A stretch of 44,052 nt of DNA from a virus: positions 1-44,052 of IMG/VR virus record IMGVR_UViG_3300027773_000012; one strand, written 5' to 3'. The position numbers and the translations under genes are program-made. This document shows, one piece after another, positions 6,990 through 13,794 of the stretch (position 1 is the first letter of the stretch; each line of letters opens with the position of its first letter). A model generated the notes under the pieces. It did not search any database, was not told the DNA's origin, and saw nothing but the letters and a program-made list of their open reading frames with translations.

Positions 6990-7195
6990 CACGAACCCAG
7001 CGTATCCATCGTGACCGTCTTGGCCTCGGTCTTCGGGCAGCGCGTACACGCCCGGATCCGCTGCACGAGATCAACGCCACGCCATGTGAACCGGCGCGGG
7101 TCCGACCACGGCCCGAACCGGTGACCGAGCAGCCGGCACATCAGCCGCGCGGCGTGCACGCGGCGGTCGCCCCATAGGTCGGCACGTAGATTCAC
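6989..7195 (-). CDS. Small zinc-finger-like phage protein, 68 aa
   Basis: GTG 7195 with a G-rich ribosome site about ten bases upstream. The core MCRLLGHRFGPW ... RIRACTRCPK resembles the short phage family in which a C-x-L-x-GH-x-W segment precedes a CxRC knuckle, which together could bind one zinc. The stop overlaps the next start. The 45 bases upstream hold a 10-base inverted repeat. Function unknown. Confidence 0.6.
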   Translation of the reverse strand: MNLRADLWGDRRVHAARLMCRLLGHRFGPWSDPRRFTWRGVDLVQRIRACTRCPKTEAKTVTMDTLGS

Positions 7196-7224
7196 GATCA
7201 GGTTCCCCCTTGTCGGGCCGGGTG

Positions 7225-7247
7225 CAACTGAACCGCGGGTTCAGTTG
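7225..7247. repeat. Perfect 10-base inverted repeat
   Basis: CAACTGAACC (7225-7234) and GGTTCAGTTG (7238-7247) flank GCG. It covers the last codons of the gene ending at 7241 and lies ahead of the start at 7195. It has no T-run, so an operator or an RNA processing/attenuation stem is as likely as a terminator. Confidence 0.5.
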
Positions 7248-7618
7248 GAAGTCCCGGCCGAACTAGCAACATCACTTGACCCGTCGTTGCGCGCTAGCCA
7301 CGCCTCCAGCGCGCCGCGCACCGGCTCGTCCGGCACGATGCCTTGAGCCAGACGGGTCAACACCGACGCCGGCGCACCCACGAGCCGGGCCAGCTCGCGC
7401 CACGTCACCCCGAGTTGGGTGCGGGCCGCGTCCAGTCGAGCGTAGAGATCCGCCGCGGCCGGGTGCGGCGGATGCAGAAGTTCGTGGTGGCGTTGCGCGG
7501 CGGCCACGATCTCGGCGAGCGCCGCGATGCCTTCCGCGGTCGGTTCCCGGTCGCCGCGCACGATGACGACCTGCCCGTCTGGCAGCTCGACTGGACGGCA
7601 CTGGTCACGTCGTCGCAT
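7241..7618 (-). CDS. XRE-like HTH protein, 125 aa
   Basis: ATG 7618 lies 14 bases inside the DUF1643 gene. The N-terminal 45 residues are a strand-rich segment (VELPDGQVVIVRGDREPTAE) and a helix. Residues about 58-108 (LYARLDAARTQLGVTWRELARLVGAPASVLTRLAQG) have the spacing of a Cro/C1-type helix-turn-helix, including the glycine before P and the SxLTRLxxG recognition end. Probably a small DNA-binding regulator. The inverted repeat at its 3' end could be its target, which is speculation. Confidence 0.65.
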   Translation of the reverse strand: MRRRDQCRPVELPDGQVVIVRGDREPTAEGIAALAEIVAAAQRHHELLHPPHPAAADLYARLDAARTQLGVTWRELARLVGAPASVLTRLAQGIVPDEPVRGALEAWLARNDGSSDVASSAGTSN

Positions 7619-8138
7619 GCGGCGGCTCCCAGGGTTGCGGCGTGAGGTCGGCGCGCAGGTACAGCGGATGCCGAGGCTGCCCCGCGCCGGTCAACGCCAG
7701 CGCGTGCAACCGGCCCGCACCCGGCGCCTTGCGGTGGATCTGAAGGAACCGCGCTATCCGATCCGGCCGAGCATGCGCACCCCACGCCACCACCACCTCG
7801 TGACCGGTCAGCGTCTCGCGCAGATGCTCGTCATTGTCCGGTCCTATCGGATCAGCCGCGCGCCACAGGTCGCTCGGCTCCGTCGCCCGGTACGCGTACA
7901 GGTTCACGACGATCAACCGGCTGAAACCCATGCGCCTGCTGAATCCGGTGATGCGCCGCAGCGTCGGGTCGTCCGTGTACGCGTCCGCGGTGGAGGGATT
8001 GAGCATCACCCAGGTGACGGTGAACCCGCCGGGCGCCCAGCGGCGTTCGAGCCGGTACCGGTAGAGGCCATCGTCGGAGATGACGGCGGTACGGTCGGCG
8101 CCGAACTCGTCGAGCGCGAGCGCGGTCTGCTCAGTCAC
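7605..8138 (-). CDS. DUF1643 family protein
   Basis: 177 residues from GTG 8138. It shows the family signatures in order: WVMLNPSTADAYTDDPTLRR (residues about 44-63), LIVVNLYAYRATEPSDL, the PIGPDNDEHL block, and VVAWGAHARPDRIARFL. DUF1643 proteins are widespread in bacteria and phages; their reaction is unknown. Length is normal for the family. It overlaps genes on both sides and sits in an operon of small accessory genes. Confidence 0.9.
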   Translation of the reverse strand: MTEQTALALDEFGADRTAVISDDGLYRYRLERRWAPGGFTVTWVMLNPSTADAYTDDPTLRRITGFSRRMGFSRLIVVNLYAYRATEPSDLWRAADPIGPDNDEHLRETLTGHEVVVAWGAHARPDRIARFLQIHRKAPGAGRLHALALTGAGQPRHPLYLRADLTPQPWEPPHATT

Positions 8139-8685
8139 CGAACACCTGCGCCCACGGGCACACAGTGCGCCGCATCAACGTCCACCGCGACGCCTCCGCC
8201 TCGGTGACCGACAACACCACCTCGCGCGCATCACCCTCACAGTCCATCGGATGCAGGAACTCGCGGCCCATCACGGACGTGAACCGCACCGCCCACTCAA
8301 ACTTGATCACGCCCGGGTCCGCAGTCTCGGGAATAACCGAACGCACCTCGCCGATCATCTCCCGGATCTGCTCCGCGCCCGTGACATCGCCGCTGTCCTC
8401 GCGGGCGTCTGCGTATCCGGCGAGGCCGTGCATGACTAGGGCGATCAGGCGTAGCCGTTCGTGCAGGTCGAGGGCGTCGTGTGATTCGTGGCGTAGGGTC
8501 AGGCCCGCGTTGTCGGCGGCGCGCAGCCAGTGCCGGGCTTCGGTGGTCGCTCGCTCGCGTTGGTACTCGTCGAGCGCCTCCCAGGGCGGGGCGGGAAATG
8601 TGTTGGCGCGTGAGGCGATGTGCTGGCGTGCCATGGCCAGGCGCACGGCTTGATCGCGTTCGGCGTCAGATGTGAAGTCAGGCAT
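8131..8685 (-). CDS. Hypothetical helical protein, 184 aa
   Basis: ATG 8685 overlaps the upstream stop by eight bases. Nearly all helical: DAERDQAVRLAMARQHIASR, then RATTEARHWLRAADNAGL, then a long helix around ERLRLIALVMHGLAGYAD. The C-terminal part (KFEWAVRFTSVMGREF...CEGDAREVVLSV) is mixed. No motif or family recognised. Leftward operon member. Confidence 0.6.
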   Translation of the reverse strand: MPDFTSDAERDQAVRLAMARQHIASRANTFPAPPWEALDEYQRERATTEARHWLRAADNAGLTLRHESHDALDLHERLRLIALVMHGLAGYADAREDSGDVTGAEQIREMIGEVRSVIPETADPGVIKFEWAVRFTSVMGREFLHPMDCEGDAREVVLSVTEAEASRWTLMRRTVCPWAQVFGD

Positions 8686-9106
8686 CAGCGGCCTCGATCC
8701 CGGCGAGCACCCCGAGCTCACCCATCCCGTGTAGCCCGGCCAGATCCGTCACCATCATCGCGACGTGATGCGCATAGTCCGAGAACCGCGTCGAGTCCAG
8801 CACCATCACGATGCTGCCCTCCCCGATCCAGCCCGGCCGCTTGACGTTCTTGGCCCACTCGGAACACTCGTCGTACTGCTTGAACAGGGTCCAGCCGAGC
8901 GCGGTCAGGAACGCACGTATCCGCGCCGGGCTGTGGTGTTCGCGGCTGATGAACGGTTCCAGCGAGCGGGGCATGACGCGCAGCCTGCGCGCGGCCTCGG
9001 CTTCGTTGCAGAGCGCCTCGAGAACGGGTGCCAGTTCGGCTGCGAGGCCGCCCTCGTCAGCGGCGGCGGTCTTAGCCAGGGCGCGTGCCTGGGTCAGGTC
9101 GATCAT
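8678..9106 (-). CDS. Hypothetical protein, 142 aa
   Basis: ATG 9106 overlaps the preceding stop (ATGA). N-terminal helix DLTQARALAKTAAADEGGLA, then a region RSLEPFISREHHSPARIRAFLTALGWTLF with features of a winged-helix or small helical fold, then EGSIVMVLDSTRFSDYAHHV. The C-terminus is hydrophobic-helical. No known family. Confidence 0.6.
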   Translation of the reverse strand: MIDLTQARALAKTAAADEGGLAAELAPVLEALCNEAEAARRLRVMPRSLEPFISREHHSPARIRAFLTALGWTLFKQYDECSEWAKNVKRPGWIGEGSIVMVLDSTRFSDYAHHVAMMVTDLAGLHGMGELGVLAGIEAADA

Positions 9107-9495
9107 GACGGGTGCTCCTCGTCGCTCAGGGATTCGATCTGCTCCAGCAATCGCCGGCGCCCGTTGGCCCACCCGTTCGCGTATGCCTCGGTCGGGCTGG
9201 CCATGAGTAGAGTCACGGGGCCGCGCGCCAGCACGTCCTCCCAGTGAGGGTGCAGCGGCACCTCGTTCGGGCCCGGGCGGGGCGCGGGCCCGCGGTCTGT
9301 GAGCTTCTCCAACTCGCTGCGCGGATCGACCCACGCCTTCGGGCGGCCGAACTCGCCGCCGAGTGGATACCAATTCCCGATGTTCGCGCCCGAACGAACC
9401 CAGATCTCCTGCCGCCGATAGTCGCCCCAGTGTACGGCGACGATCGCGCCGGACTCCTGCGGCTCGTCCTCGCAGCCGACTGCTTCGGCGGTCAC
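9103..9495 (-). CDS. Hypothetical protein, 130 aa
   Basis: GTG 9495 overlaps the stop of the 41-residue gene (GTGA). A beta-rich N-terminal half (GAIVAVHWGDYRRQEIWVR then GNWYPLGGEFG) precedes a linker and a helical C-terminus (EAYANGWANGRRRLLEQIES). The pattern resembles a small phage protein with a beta-barrel start, but no family is assigned. Confidence 0.6.
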   Translation of the reverse strand: MTAEAVGCEDEPQESGAIVAVHWGDYRRQEIWVRSGANIGNWYPLGGEFGRPKAWVDPRSELEKLTDRGPAPRPGPNEVPLHPHWEDVLARGPVTLLMASPTEAYANGWANGRRRLLEQIESLSDEEHPS

Positions 9496-9617
9496 GTCAG
9501 AATCTCTTTCAGGTCGTCTCGGGTGATGTGCTGCCGCTGGTCGACGGCCCTTTGCCACGCCGCGCGCACTGCGGGCAGCAGCCCGAAGGCCACCGACTCC
9601 AGGCACCCGGCCGGCAT
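9492..9617 (-). CDS. Small hypothetical protein, 41 aa
   Basis: ATG 9617 to a TGA that overlaps the next GTG. The reading MPAGCLESVAFGLLPAVRAA then a helix ITRDDLKEIL has high third-position GC, and the coupled stop/start supports translation. It is in the same frame as the gene ending at 9654, separated by that gene's TGA and 36 bases. No ribosome site is obvious, so translation may depend on coupling. Too short to assign. Confidence 0.45.
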   Translation of the reverse strand: MPAGCLESVAFGLLPAVRAAWQRAVDQRQHITRDDLKEILT

Positions 9618-9653
9618 GTCCGCGTCGGCCGCGATCCGCCGCTCGGCATGCGC

Positions 9654-10052
9654 TCAGTTGATCGGCCACTCGGACTCGATGACCGAGGCGAGCGTCCCGT
9701 CCGGCGACCACAGAAGCCAGCCGCGCGAGAACTGCCCGGTCACCGCCGTCAGCATCGCGAGCACGTCCTCGGCCCGATCCGCGACCTGCTGGCAGAACTC
9801 CTCACCCAGCAGCAGGATCCGCGGCCCATCGCCGTAGGGAATCGTGCGGCGTCCGAGTTCCATCGGGTAGCCGCCACTGTCCCCGTAGGCGACGATCCGC
9901 AGCGCGTCCTCGCAGGGCGCGAGCGCCACGGTGAGCGGTGTGGCGGGAGCGCCGGGTTCTACGAGCACGAACGGTTCGTCGGGGCAGCATTCGATCAGCG
10001 CCGTGCACACGCAGCGGGCGATCTCGTTGCCACGGATCTCGATGACGGCCAT
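9654..10052 (-). CDS. Hypothetical protein, 132 aa
   Basis: ATG 10052 overlaps the upstream stop (ATGA); GTG 10055 is in frame. Acidic with three N-terminal cysteines (ARCVCTALIECCPDEP), then PLTVALAPCEDALRIVAYGD and a long helix EEFCQQVADRAEDVLAMLTA, ending GWLLWSPDGTLASV. Two-layer alpha/beta is likely. No family recognised. Confidence 0.6.
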   Translation of the reverse strand: MAVIEIRGNEIARCVCTALIECCPDEPFVLVEPGAPATPLTVALAPCEDALRIVAYGDSGGYPMELGRRTIPYGDGPRILLLGEEFCQQVADRAEDVLAMLTAVTGQFSRGWLLWSPDGTLASVIESEWPIN

Positions 10053-10429
10053 CACGTGCCCCTCTCGTTGAGCTCCGGGTAGCCCTCGTGGCGCAGCCAG
10101 CGGGACACCGCCGCGCGGCGCGCCTTGGCCTGCTCGTACGCCTCACGGTCGATGGTGCGGCCGGCGAAGAAGTCGTTGTGGAACGTGTCGACGCCGCCGG
10201 CGTGCAGTTCGATCGACCACACGTCCAGATCGGGTAGGCGCTGGCCGTCGTGGAACGCGGCGAGGGCCGTGGAGGCTTTGGCCATGGCGCTGTCGAACGC
10301 GGCCTGGGCCTTGGCGAGTTCAGCGTGCGCCGTTTCCATCTGGGCTGTGTAGTAGCCCTCGATTTCTTCGCGGGCGATCTGCTCGTCGTCGGGCTGCATC
10401 GGCTCGAGCTTCGGGCGTTTCGCGGCCAT
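10052..10429 (-). CDS. Hypothetical coiled-coil protein, 125 aa
   Basis: ATG 10429 overlaps the stop of the 27-residue gene (TGATG). The first half is a long charged helix (EEIEGYYTAQMETAHAELAK, AQAAFDSAMAKASTALAAF), a probable coiled coil; the second half includes VWSIELHAGGVDTFHNDFFA and a basic helix (KARRAAVSRWLRHEGY). Function unknown. Confidence 0.6.
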   Translation of the reverse strand: MAAKRPKLEPMQPDDEQIAREEIEGYYTAQMETAHAELAKAQAAFDSAMAKASTALAAFHDGQRLPDLDVWSIELHAGGVDTFHNDFFAGRTIDREAYEQAKARRAAVSRWLRHEGYPELNERGT

Positions 10430-10512
10430 CACACGCCTCCGATCCGGATCTCGGCTGCGGTCAGCGGCGGGTCAATCCGGATCTCGCCGCTGTAACGGTT
10501 CTCGTAGCTCAC
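10429..10512 (-). CDS. Micro-gene of 27 aa with strong ribosome site
   Basis: GTG 10512 preceded by AAGGAGCACC, one of the best ribosome sites in this operon. Reads MSYENRYSGEIRIDPPLTAA plus seven more residues, and the stop overlaps the next start. The opening resembles the first strand of longer actinophage proteins with an EIxIxPPLTxxEI motif, so this may be a truncated member that now mainly provides a translation entry for the next gene. That reading is inference. Confidence 0.5.
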   Translation of the reverse strand: MSYENRYSGEIRIDPPLTAAEIRIGGV

Positions 10513-10571
10513 GGTGCTCCTTCGGTTTGGGCCGCGCGCGCTTCGGGTGGTGGACCGAGCGCGCACGGAGA

Positions 10572-10874
10572 TCAGTGGGTAGCGGGGTCGAACTCGACCA
10601 CGAGCGGGGCGAGGCGACGCGCCACCTGCTGCACCCCGGCATCGGCCAGCGCGTCCAGCACCGCGGACAGGACCGCGTCGTACAGGCCGGGTGGCACCTC
10701 GCACGTGACGCCCTCGCCGTGGCAGCGCGCGCACGGCCGGGACGCGTACGGCTCCAGGACACGGGCCTGCGTGCGGTGGCCGTTGCAGCTGCGGCAGGTC
10801 GCGATCTGGATCTCGTTCTGCAGGTCCACGATCGCGCTGGCGAGGTCCACGACGCTCGGAGTTGTCTCGGCCAT
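10572..10874 (-). CDS. DnaJ-type zinc-finger protein, 100 aa
   Basis: ATG 10874 overlaps the stop of the STAS gene (ATGA). After an N-terminal helix (SVVDLASAIVDLQNEIQIA) come two knuckles, CRSCNGHR and CARCHGEG, spaced like one zinc site of the DnaJ cysteine-rich domain. The C-terminal half is a helical segment (LYDAVLSAVLDALADAG). There is no J-domain. Likely a small zinc protein; partner unknown. 59 non-coding bases follow before the next gene. Confidence 0.65.
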   Translation of the reverse strand: MAETTPSVVDLASAIVDLQNEIQIATCRSCNGHRTQARVLEPYASRPCARCHGEGVTCEVPPGLYDAVLSAVLDALADAGVQQVARRLAPLVVEFDPATH

Positions 10875-11482
10875 CACGCGATCAGTTCGCTCGCGTGCAT
10901 CGCCGTGACCACCGCGCCGTCACGCCACACCAGCCGCAGCGGACCGAACGAGTCGTAAGCGCGCTCGGCGGCCATACCGTCGCCACCGACGTAGAGGTGT
11001 CCGCCAGCGCCACAAACCAGCGGCTGCGGGATCGACTTCTCGAGGTTGCCGAGCCACACGTCGCCGACCTGCGGCGGCCAGAACGTCGACCTCGGGTCAG
11101 GCTCGGGTGGCGTAGGCTCGGCGCCCTTCGGCGCGAGCAGCTCCAGCGCGCCCTCCACGGTCTCGGCGTGCGGGATCGCCTTATGCACGCCCGTGACCCG
11201 CAGCGATTTCCCGGGGCGGCTGTCGAGGTCTACGAGGAGGGCCAGCCGGCCGCCGTGCGCTACCGCGCGCTTGGCTGCGCCGACGATCACGCCGAGGCCC
11301 GTCGAGTCGAGCAGGTCCACGCCGCGCAGGTCGATCACCTGCCGGTATCGGGCCTCGTTGATCAGGCCGATCAGCTTGCTGCGCAGTTCGGGCGCGGCGT
11401 ACACGTCACACTGCCCGATGACGGTGACCACGGCGGTGCCCGGTTCGGGCCGGTCGATGGTGATTGTGACGTCGGCGGCCAT
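10874..11482 (-). CDS. STAS-domain anti-sigma factor antagonist with C-terminal extension
   Basis: 202 residues from ATG 11482. Residues about 3-118 are a STAS domain of the SpoIIAA/RsbV/BldG class: VVTVIGQCDVYAAPELRSKL, then DLRGVDLLDSTGLGVIVGA, where Ser60 in DSTGLG is the expected phosphorylation site, then a helix and LLVDLDSRPGKSLRVTGV. In this family the unphosphorylated form binds an anti-sigma kinase and frees a sigma factor. Residues about 125-202 (PQVGDVWLGN...AVVTAMHASELIA) are an additional small domain not in classical members. A PP2C phosphatase is encoded just upstream, with one small gene between; no anti-sigma kinase is visible, so host partners are implied. Confidence 0.85.
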   Translation of the reverse strand: MAADVTITIDRPEPGTAVVTVIGQCDVYAAPELRSKLIGLINEARYRQVIDLRGVDLLDSTGLGVIVGAAKRAVAHGGRLALLVDLDSRPGKSLRVTGVHKAIPHAETVEGALELLAPKGAEPTPPEPDPRSTFWPPQVGDVWLGNLEKSIPQPLVCGAGGHLYVGGDGMAAERAYDSFGPLRLVWRDGAVVTAMHASELIA

Positions 11483-11483
11483 C

Positions 11484-11756
11484 TCAGGCTCCTTCGATTT
11501 CAGTCTTGTTGGCGAGCTCGGCACGGCCCGCGTCGGTGATCGCTGCGTACACGACCAGGCCGCGCGCCTCGCCCTCCACGACCAGGCCGCCCGCAATCAG
11601 GGCACGCATCTGCGGCGTCACGAGGGCGCGGTAGCCGCGTCGGCCGGGCGCGGACCACTTCGAGATCGGGTCGTTGTAGCGGTAGACCTCGCCGCAGGCG
11701 ACGCCGGACAGGACCTCGCGGCGAGATAGGGGCGCCTGCGGCGGATTCACGGCCAC
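11484..11756 (-). CDS. Winged-helix-like hypothetical, 90 aa
   Basis: GTG 11756 (GTG 11750 also in frame), two bases after the PP2C stop. The sequence LSRREVLSGVACGEVYRYND ... TPQMRALIAGGLVVEGEARG ... YAAITDAGRAEL has the helix-helix-strand-strand order and the ITDAGRxEL end typical of MarR/PadR-like winged helices. It sits between PP2C and STAS genes, so it may regulate or take part in that module. Family not confirmed. Confidence 0.55.
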   Translation of the reverse strand: MAVNPPQAPLSRREVLSGVACGEVYRYNDPISKWSAPGRRGYRALVTPQMRALIAGGLVVEGEARGLVVYAAITDAGRAELANKTEIEGA

Positions 11757-11758
11757 GG

Positions 11759-12535
11759 TCAGGCTCCGTTCGGGGTCAGGTCGATCACGAGGGCGGTCGC
11801 GTTGTCCGCCTTCTCGCCCGCAGCCCGGGCGGCACGCACCGCGCGGAAGGTCAGCCGCCGGGCGCAGGTCGAGGCGTCCGACGTGTTCGCTAACGTGCTG
11901 CGGATGTCCTCGTCCGTGAGCGGCCCGCACACCCCGTCCGTGCACAACAGGACCCGCGCGAACGTGTTGAACGGCGAGCCGGGCAACGGCTGCGCGACCT
12001 GCGGGGTGTGCGGGACGCAGTTGCCCAACGCGCTGCCGTGCCGGTGATCCAGCGGCCCGAGCAGGCAGCGCGTGAGCTGCCACGGCAGGCCCCACTGGCC
12101 GAGGTTGTGATCCTCCGTCAACTGGTGCAGCGCCCCGTCAGCGGTGAGCGCGTAGGCGCGGGAGTCCCCGATCCACGCGACCCACAGCGATGCGGCGTTG
12201 AAGTAGGCGAGCACGAGTGTCGTGTTGTCGTTCGGGCCGCGCCGCAAGTGGCGCTGGTCGATGATTTCGCGGGCGGCGTCGACCGCCCGGTCGAGGTGCT
12301 CGGCGCCGTAGGTGGACGCGATGCTGACCGCGAGCCTCACGGCGTCGCGCGAGATGCGCCCGGACCCGGCGCCCGATCCGCAGCCGTCAGCTATCGCGGC
12401 GACGATCGCGGGCAGGCCCGTGTCCGGGTCGATGGTGCGCGTCCAGTCGCAGGCGTCTTGCTGGTAGGCGCGGTCGCCCTTCAGGGTGCGGTTCTCGACG
12501 GGCGCGAAGGTCAGATCGCGAACGGTCGTGGTCAT
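11759..12535 (-). CDS. PP2C-family Ser/Thr protein phosphatase
   Basis: 258 residues from ATG 12535. PP2C motifs appear in order: DRAYQQDA (21-28), AIADGCGSGAGSGR with D50-G51, AWIGDSRAYAL with G123-D124, LLCTDGV with D200-G201, and DNATALV with D244-N245. These acidic residues are the standard metal ligands, so the enzyme should be active. No membrane segment or sensor domain, unlike RsbU/SpoIIE, so it is a stand-alone catalytic domain. Position next to a STAS gene suggests it removes the phosphate from the STAS serine, or acts on host kinase targets. Confidence 0.9.
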   Translation of the reverse strand: MTTTVRDLTFAPVENRTLKGDRAYQQDACDWTRTIDPDTGLPAIVAAIADGCGSGAGSGRISRDAVRLAVSIASTYGAEHLDRAVDAAREIIDQRHLRRGPNDNTTLVLAYFNAASLWVAWIGDSRAYALTADGALHQLTEDHNLGQWGLPWQLTRCLLGPLDHRHGSALGNCVPHTPQVAQPLPGSPFNTFARVLLCTDGVCGPLTDEDIRSTLANTSDASTCARRLTFRAVRAARAAGEKADNATALVIDLTPNGA

Positions 12536-12538
12536 GGA

Positions 12539-12736
12539 TCAGCCTTCCTTGACGTGCAGTTCGACGCGCCCGTAACGGCGCCTCAGGACGTCTCGCAGGG
12601 TCCGGATGCTCGTGTTGTCGAAGCGTGTGCCATCGGGACCGGTGCACTCGTAGTACGGAGTGCTGCGACGCGTCAGATCGCTGTAGATCCGCGACTTCGC
12701 GACCTCGATCCGGACCGCGGGGGCGTTGGAGTTGGT
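12539..12736 (-). CDS. Coding-like stretch without start codon, in frame after an amber stop
   Basis: 65 codons of gene-like sequence (RIEVAKSRIYSDLTRRSTPY, YECTGPDGTRFDNTSIRTLR, then a YGRVELHVKEG end) run to a TGA at 12541-12539. The frame is the same as that of the upstream gene, separated only by that gene's TAG (12739-12737), and contains no ATG, GTG or TTG. Options: readthrough of the TAG to give a C-terminal extension, a non-standard start such as CTG, or loss of the start codon. Codon bias and its fit between neighbours argue that it is, or recently was, translated. Confidence 0.45.
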   Translation of the reverse strand, partial: TNSNAPAVRIEVAKSRIYSDLTRRSTPYYECTGPDGTRFDNTSIRTLRDVLRRRYGRVELHVKEG

Positions 12737-13282
12737 CTAGGCGACCTCCACGAGCGCGGAAGTGGCGTGGTAGCCACGCGCCGTGGACTCGAGCAGCCCG
12801 CGGTCCGCGTACGCGAACACCCGCATCAGCTGCCCGCGCACCAGTGCCAGGCCGTTGCGGGTCGGCTCGCTGCCGGTCGCCGCCCGGTAGGCCTGCGCGA
12901 CCTTGCGACCGAACGCGGACGCGTACCGGCGGATCGTCTCGGCGTCGGCGCCGACGGAGGTCAGGTAGTCGGCGGTGGTCTTGCCGGCGTTGCGGTAGGC
13001 GAGCATGGCGCGCTGGTGCAGGGTGCCGACCTTGCCACTGCGGCGGCGGGGCTGCTTAGGCAGGTGGTCCTGCGGCTTCGGGCGCGCCGGGGTTGCAGCG
13101 GCGGTGGCGTTGACCAAGCGCACCTCGGCGACCTGGGCACGCTCCACGATCAGGCCGCGCTCATCGTATGCGTAGGTGGCGTTCCCGTTGAGCGGAGTGA
13201 GCGAGTAGCGGATCTCGCTGGCGTGGAAGGTCTTGACGTCGCCGTTTGTGAAGCTGATCTGTACGGCGTTCGTGGCTTTCAT
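12737..13282 (-). CDS. Hypothetical protein, 181 aa, first gene of leftward operon
   Basis: ATG 13282 preceded by AAGGAGGGG, the strongest ribosome site of the region, marking it as the operon's promoter-proximal gene. N-terminal 60 residues are beta-rich (AVQISFTNGDVKTFHASEIR, YAYDERGLIVERAQVAEVRL) and look like a small domain shared by several actinophage proteins; a Pro/Arg linker follows; the rest is helical (KVGTLHQRAMLAYRNAGKTT, TIRRYASAFGRKVAQAYRAA). It ends at a TAG followed by an in-frame coding-like stretch. Confidence 0.65.
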   Translation of the reverse strand: MKATNAVQISFTNGDVKTFHASEIRYSLTPLNGNATYAYDERGLIVERAQVAEVRLVNATAAATPARPKPQDHLPKQPRRRSGKVGTLHQRAMLAYRNAGKTTADYLTSVGADAETIRRYASAFGRKVAQAYRAATGSEPTRNGLALVRGQLMRVFAYADRGLLESTARGYHATSALVEVA

Positions 13283-13299
13283 CGGGTCCCCTCCTTGCC

Positions 13300-13346
13300 G
13301 GAGCACCTTGCTCCGCGATGCCAACTCTATTGGCAAACAGAGTTGG
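13300..13346. promoter_or_regulatory. Divergent promoter region with two inverted repeats
   Basis: Between divergent genes (starts at 13282 and 13400). GGAGCA/TGCTCC (13300-13314) has a three-base loop; CCAACTCT (13321-13328) and AGAGTTGG (13339-13346) form an 8-base perfect inverted repeat spaced by ten bases, which is operator-like. The divergent 84-residue HTH protein is a natural candidate to bind it. Confidence 0.5.
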
Positions 13347-13399
13347 CCGCAACCCGTTTGGCCTATGCACTTGGCCGCACGTCTGGCATGATTGCCGCC

Positions 13400-13654
13400 A
13401 TGAGCGACGATCTGCGCGACGAAATGGACGACCTCGGCGCCACCTACAAACGCGCCAAGCGCCGATACCGCGACGCCCAGAAGAAGCTGGTCGACCGCAT
13501 CCCGGCGTGGGTCGAAGGCGGCATCAAACAGCACGAGATCGTCGAAGCCACCGGCCTGACCCGCGAGTACATCCGGCAGGTCGTCATCAAGGCCGGCGAC
13601 CGGCAGCTCGAACAAATCGAGCGGGATCTCGCCGCGCTGGGCGACGCCGACTGA
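13400..13654 (+). CDS. Small HTH DNA-binding protein, 84 aa
   Basis: ATG 13400 (ATG 13388 also in frame). A charged N-terminal helix (DEMDDLGATYKRAKRRYRDA) precedes DRIPAWVEGGIKQHEIVEATGLTREYIRQVV, a helix-turn-helix of resolvase/homeodomain type, and a short C-terminal helix (QIERDLAALG) that may dimerise. The only rightward gene among leftward operons and divergent from 13282, so a local autoregulator is likely. Confidence 0.65.
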   Translation: MSDDLRDEMDDLGATYKRAKRRYRDAQKKLVDRIPAWVEGGIKQHEIVEATGLTREYIRQVVIKAGDRQLEQIERDLAALGDAD

Positions 13655-13659
13655 CCCGT

Positions 13660-13794
13660 TCACCGCCGTATCCCGGCGAGCATGAGCACGACCGTGAACA
13701 GGCCGGTGAACGCGAACCAGCCGACGACCGCGCCGACGACACGCAGCACGCCGAGCGGCCACGGCTCGCGACGTGGAGCGCACCGGCGGCTCAT
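13660..13794 (-). CDS. Tiny membrane protein, 44 aa
   Basis: ATG 13794 overlaps the upstream stop (ATGA). A basic start (SRRCAPRRE) is followed by one long hydrophobic stretch (LRVVGAVVGWFAFTGLFTVV and onward) and ends in GIRR. Single transmembrane helix, N-terminus probably inside. Third of three consecutive overlapping tiny membrane genes. Five bases separate its stop from the convergent HTH gene. Confidence 0.55.
   Translation of the reverse strand: MSRRCAPRREPWPLGVLRVVGAVVGWFAFTGLFTVVLMLAGIRR

Noticed and set aside
12008-13390. Very long open frame on the plus strand opposite the PP2C and neighbouring genes
   Set aside because: It is the antisense of well-supported leftward genes; long open antisense frames are expected at this GC content. 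Only its last 84 codons (13400-13654) are a gene.
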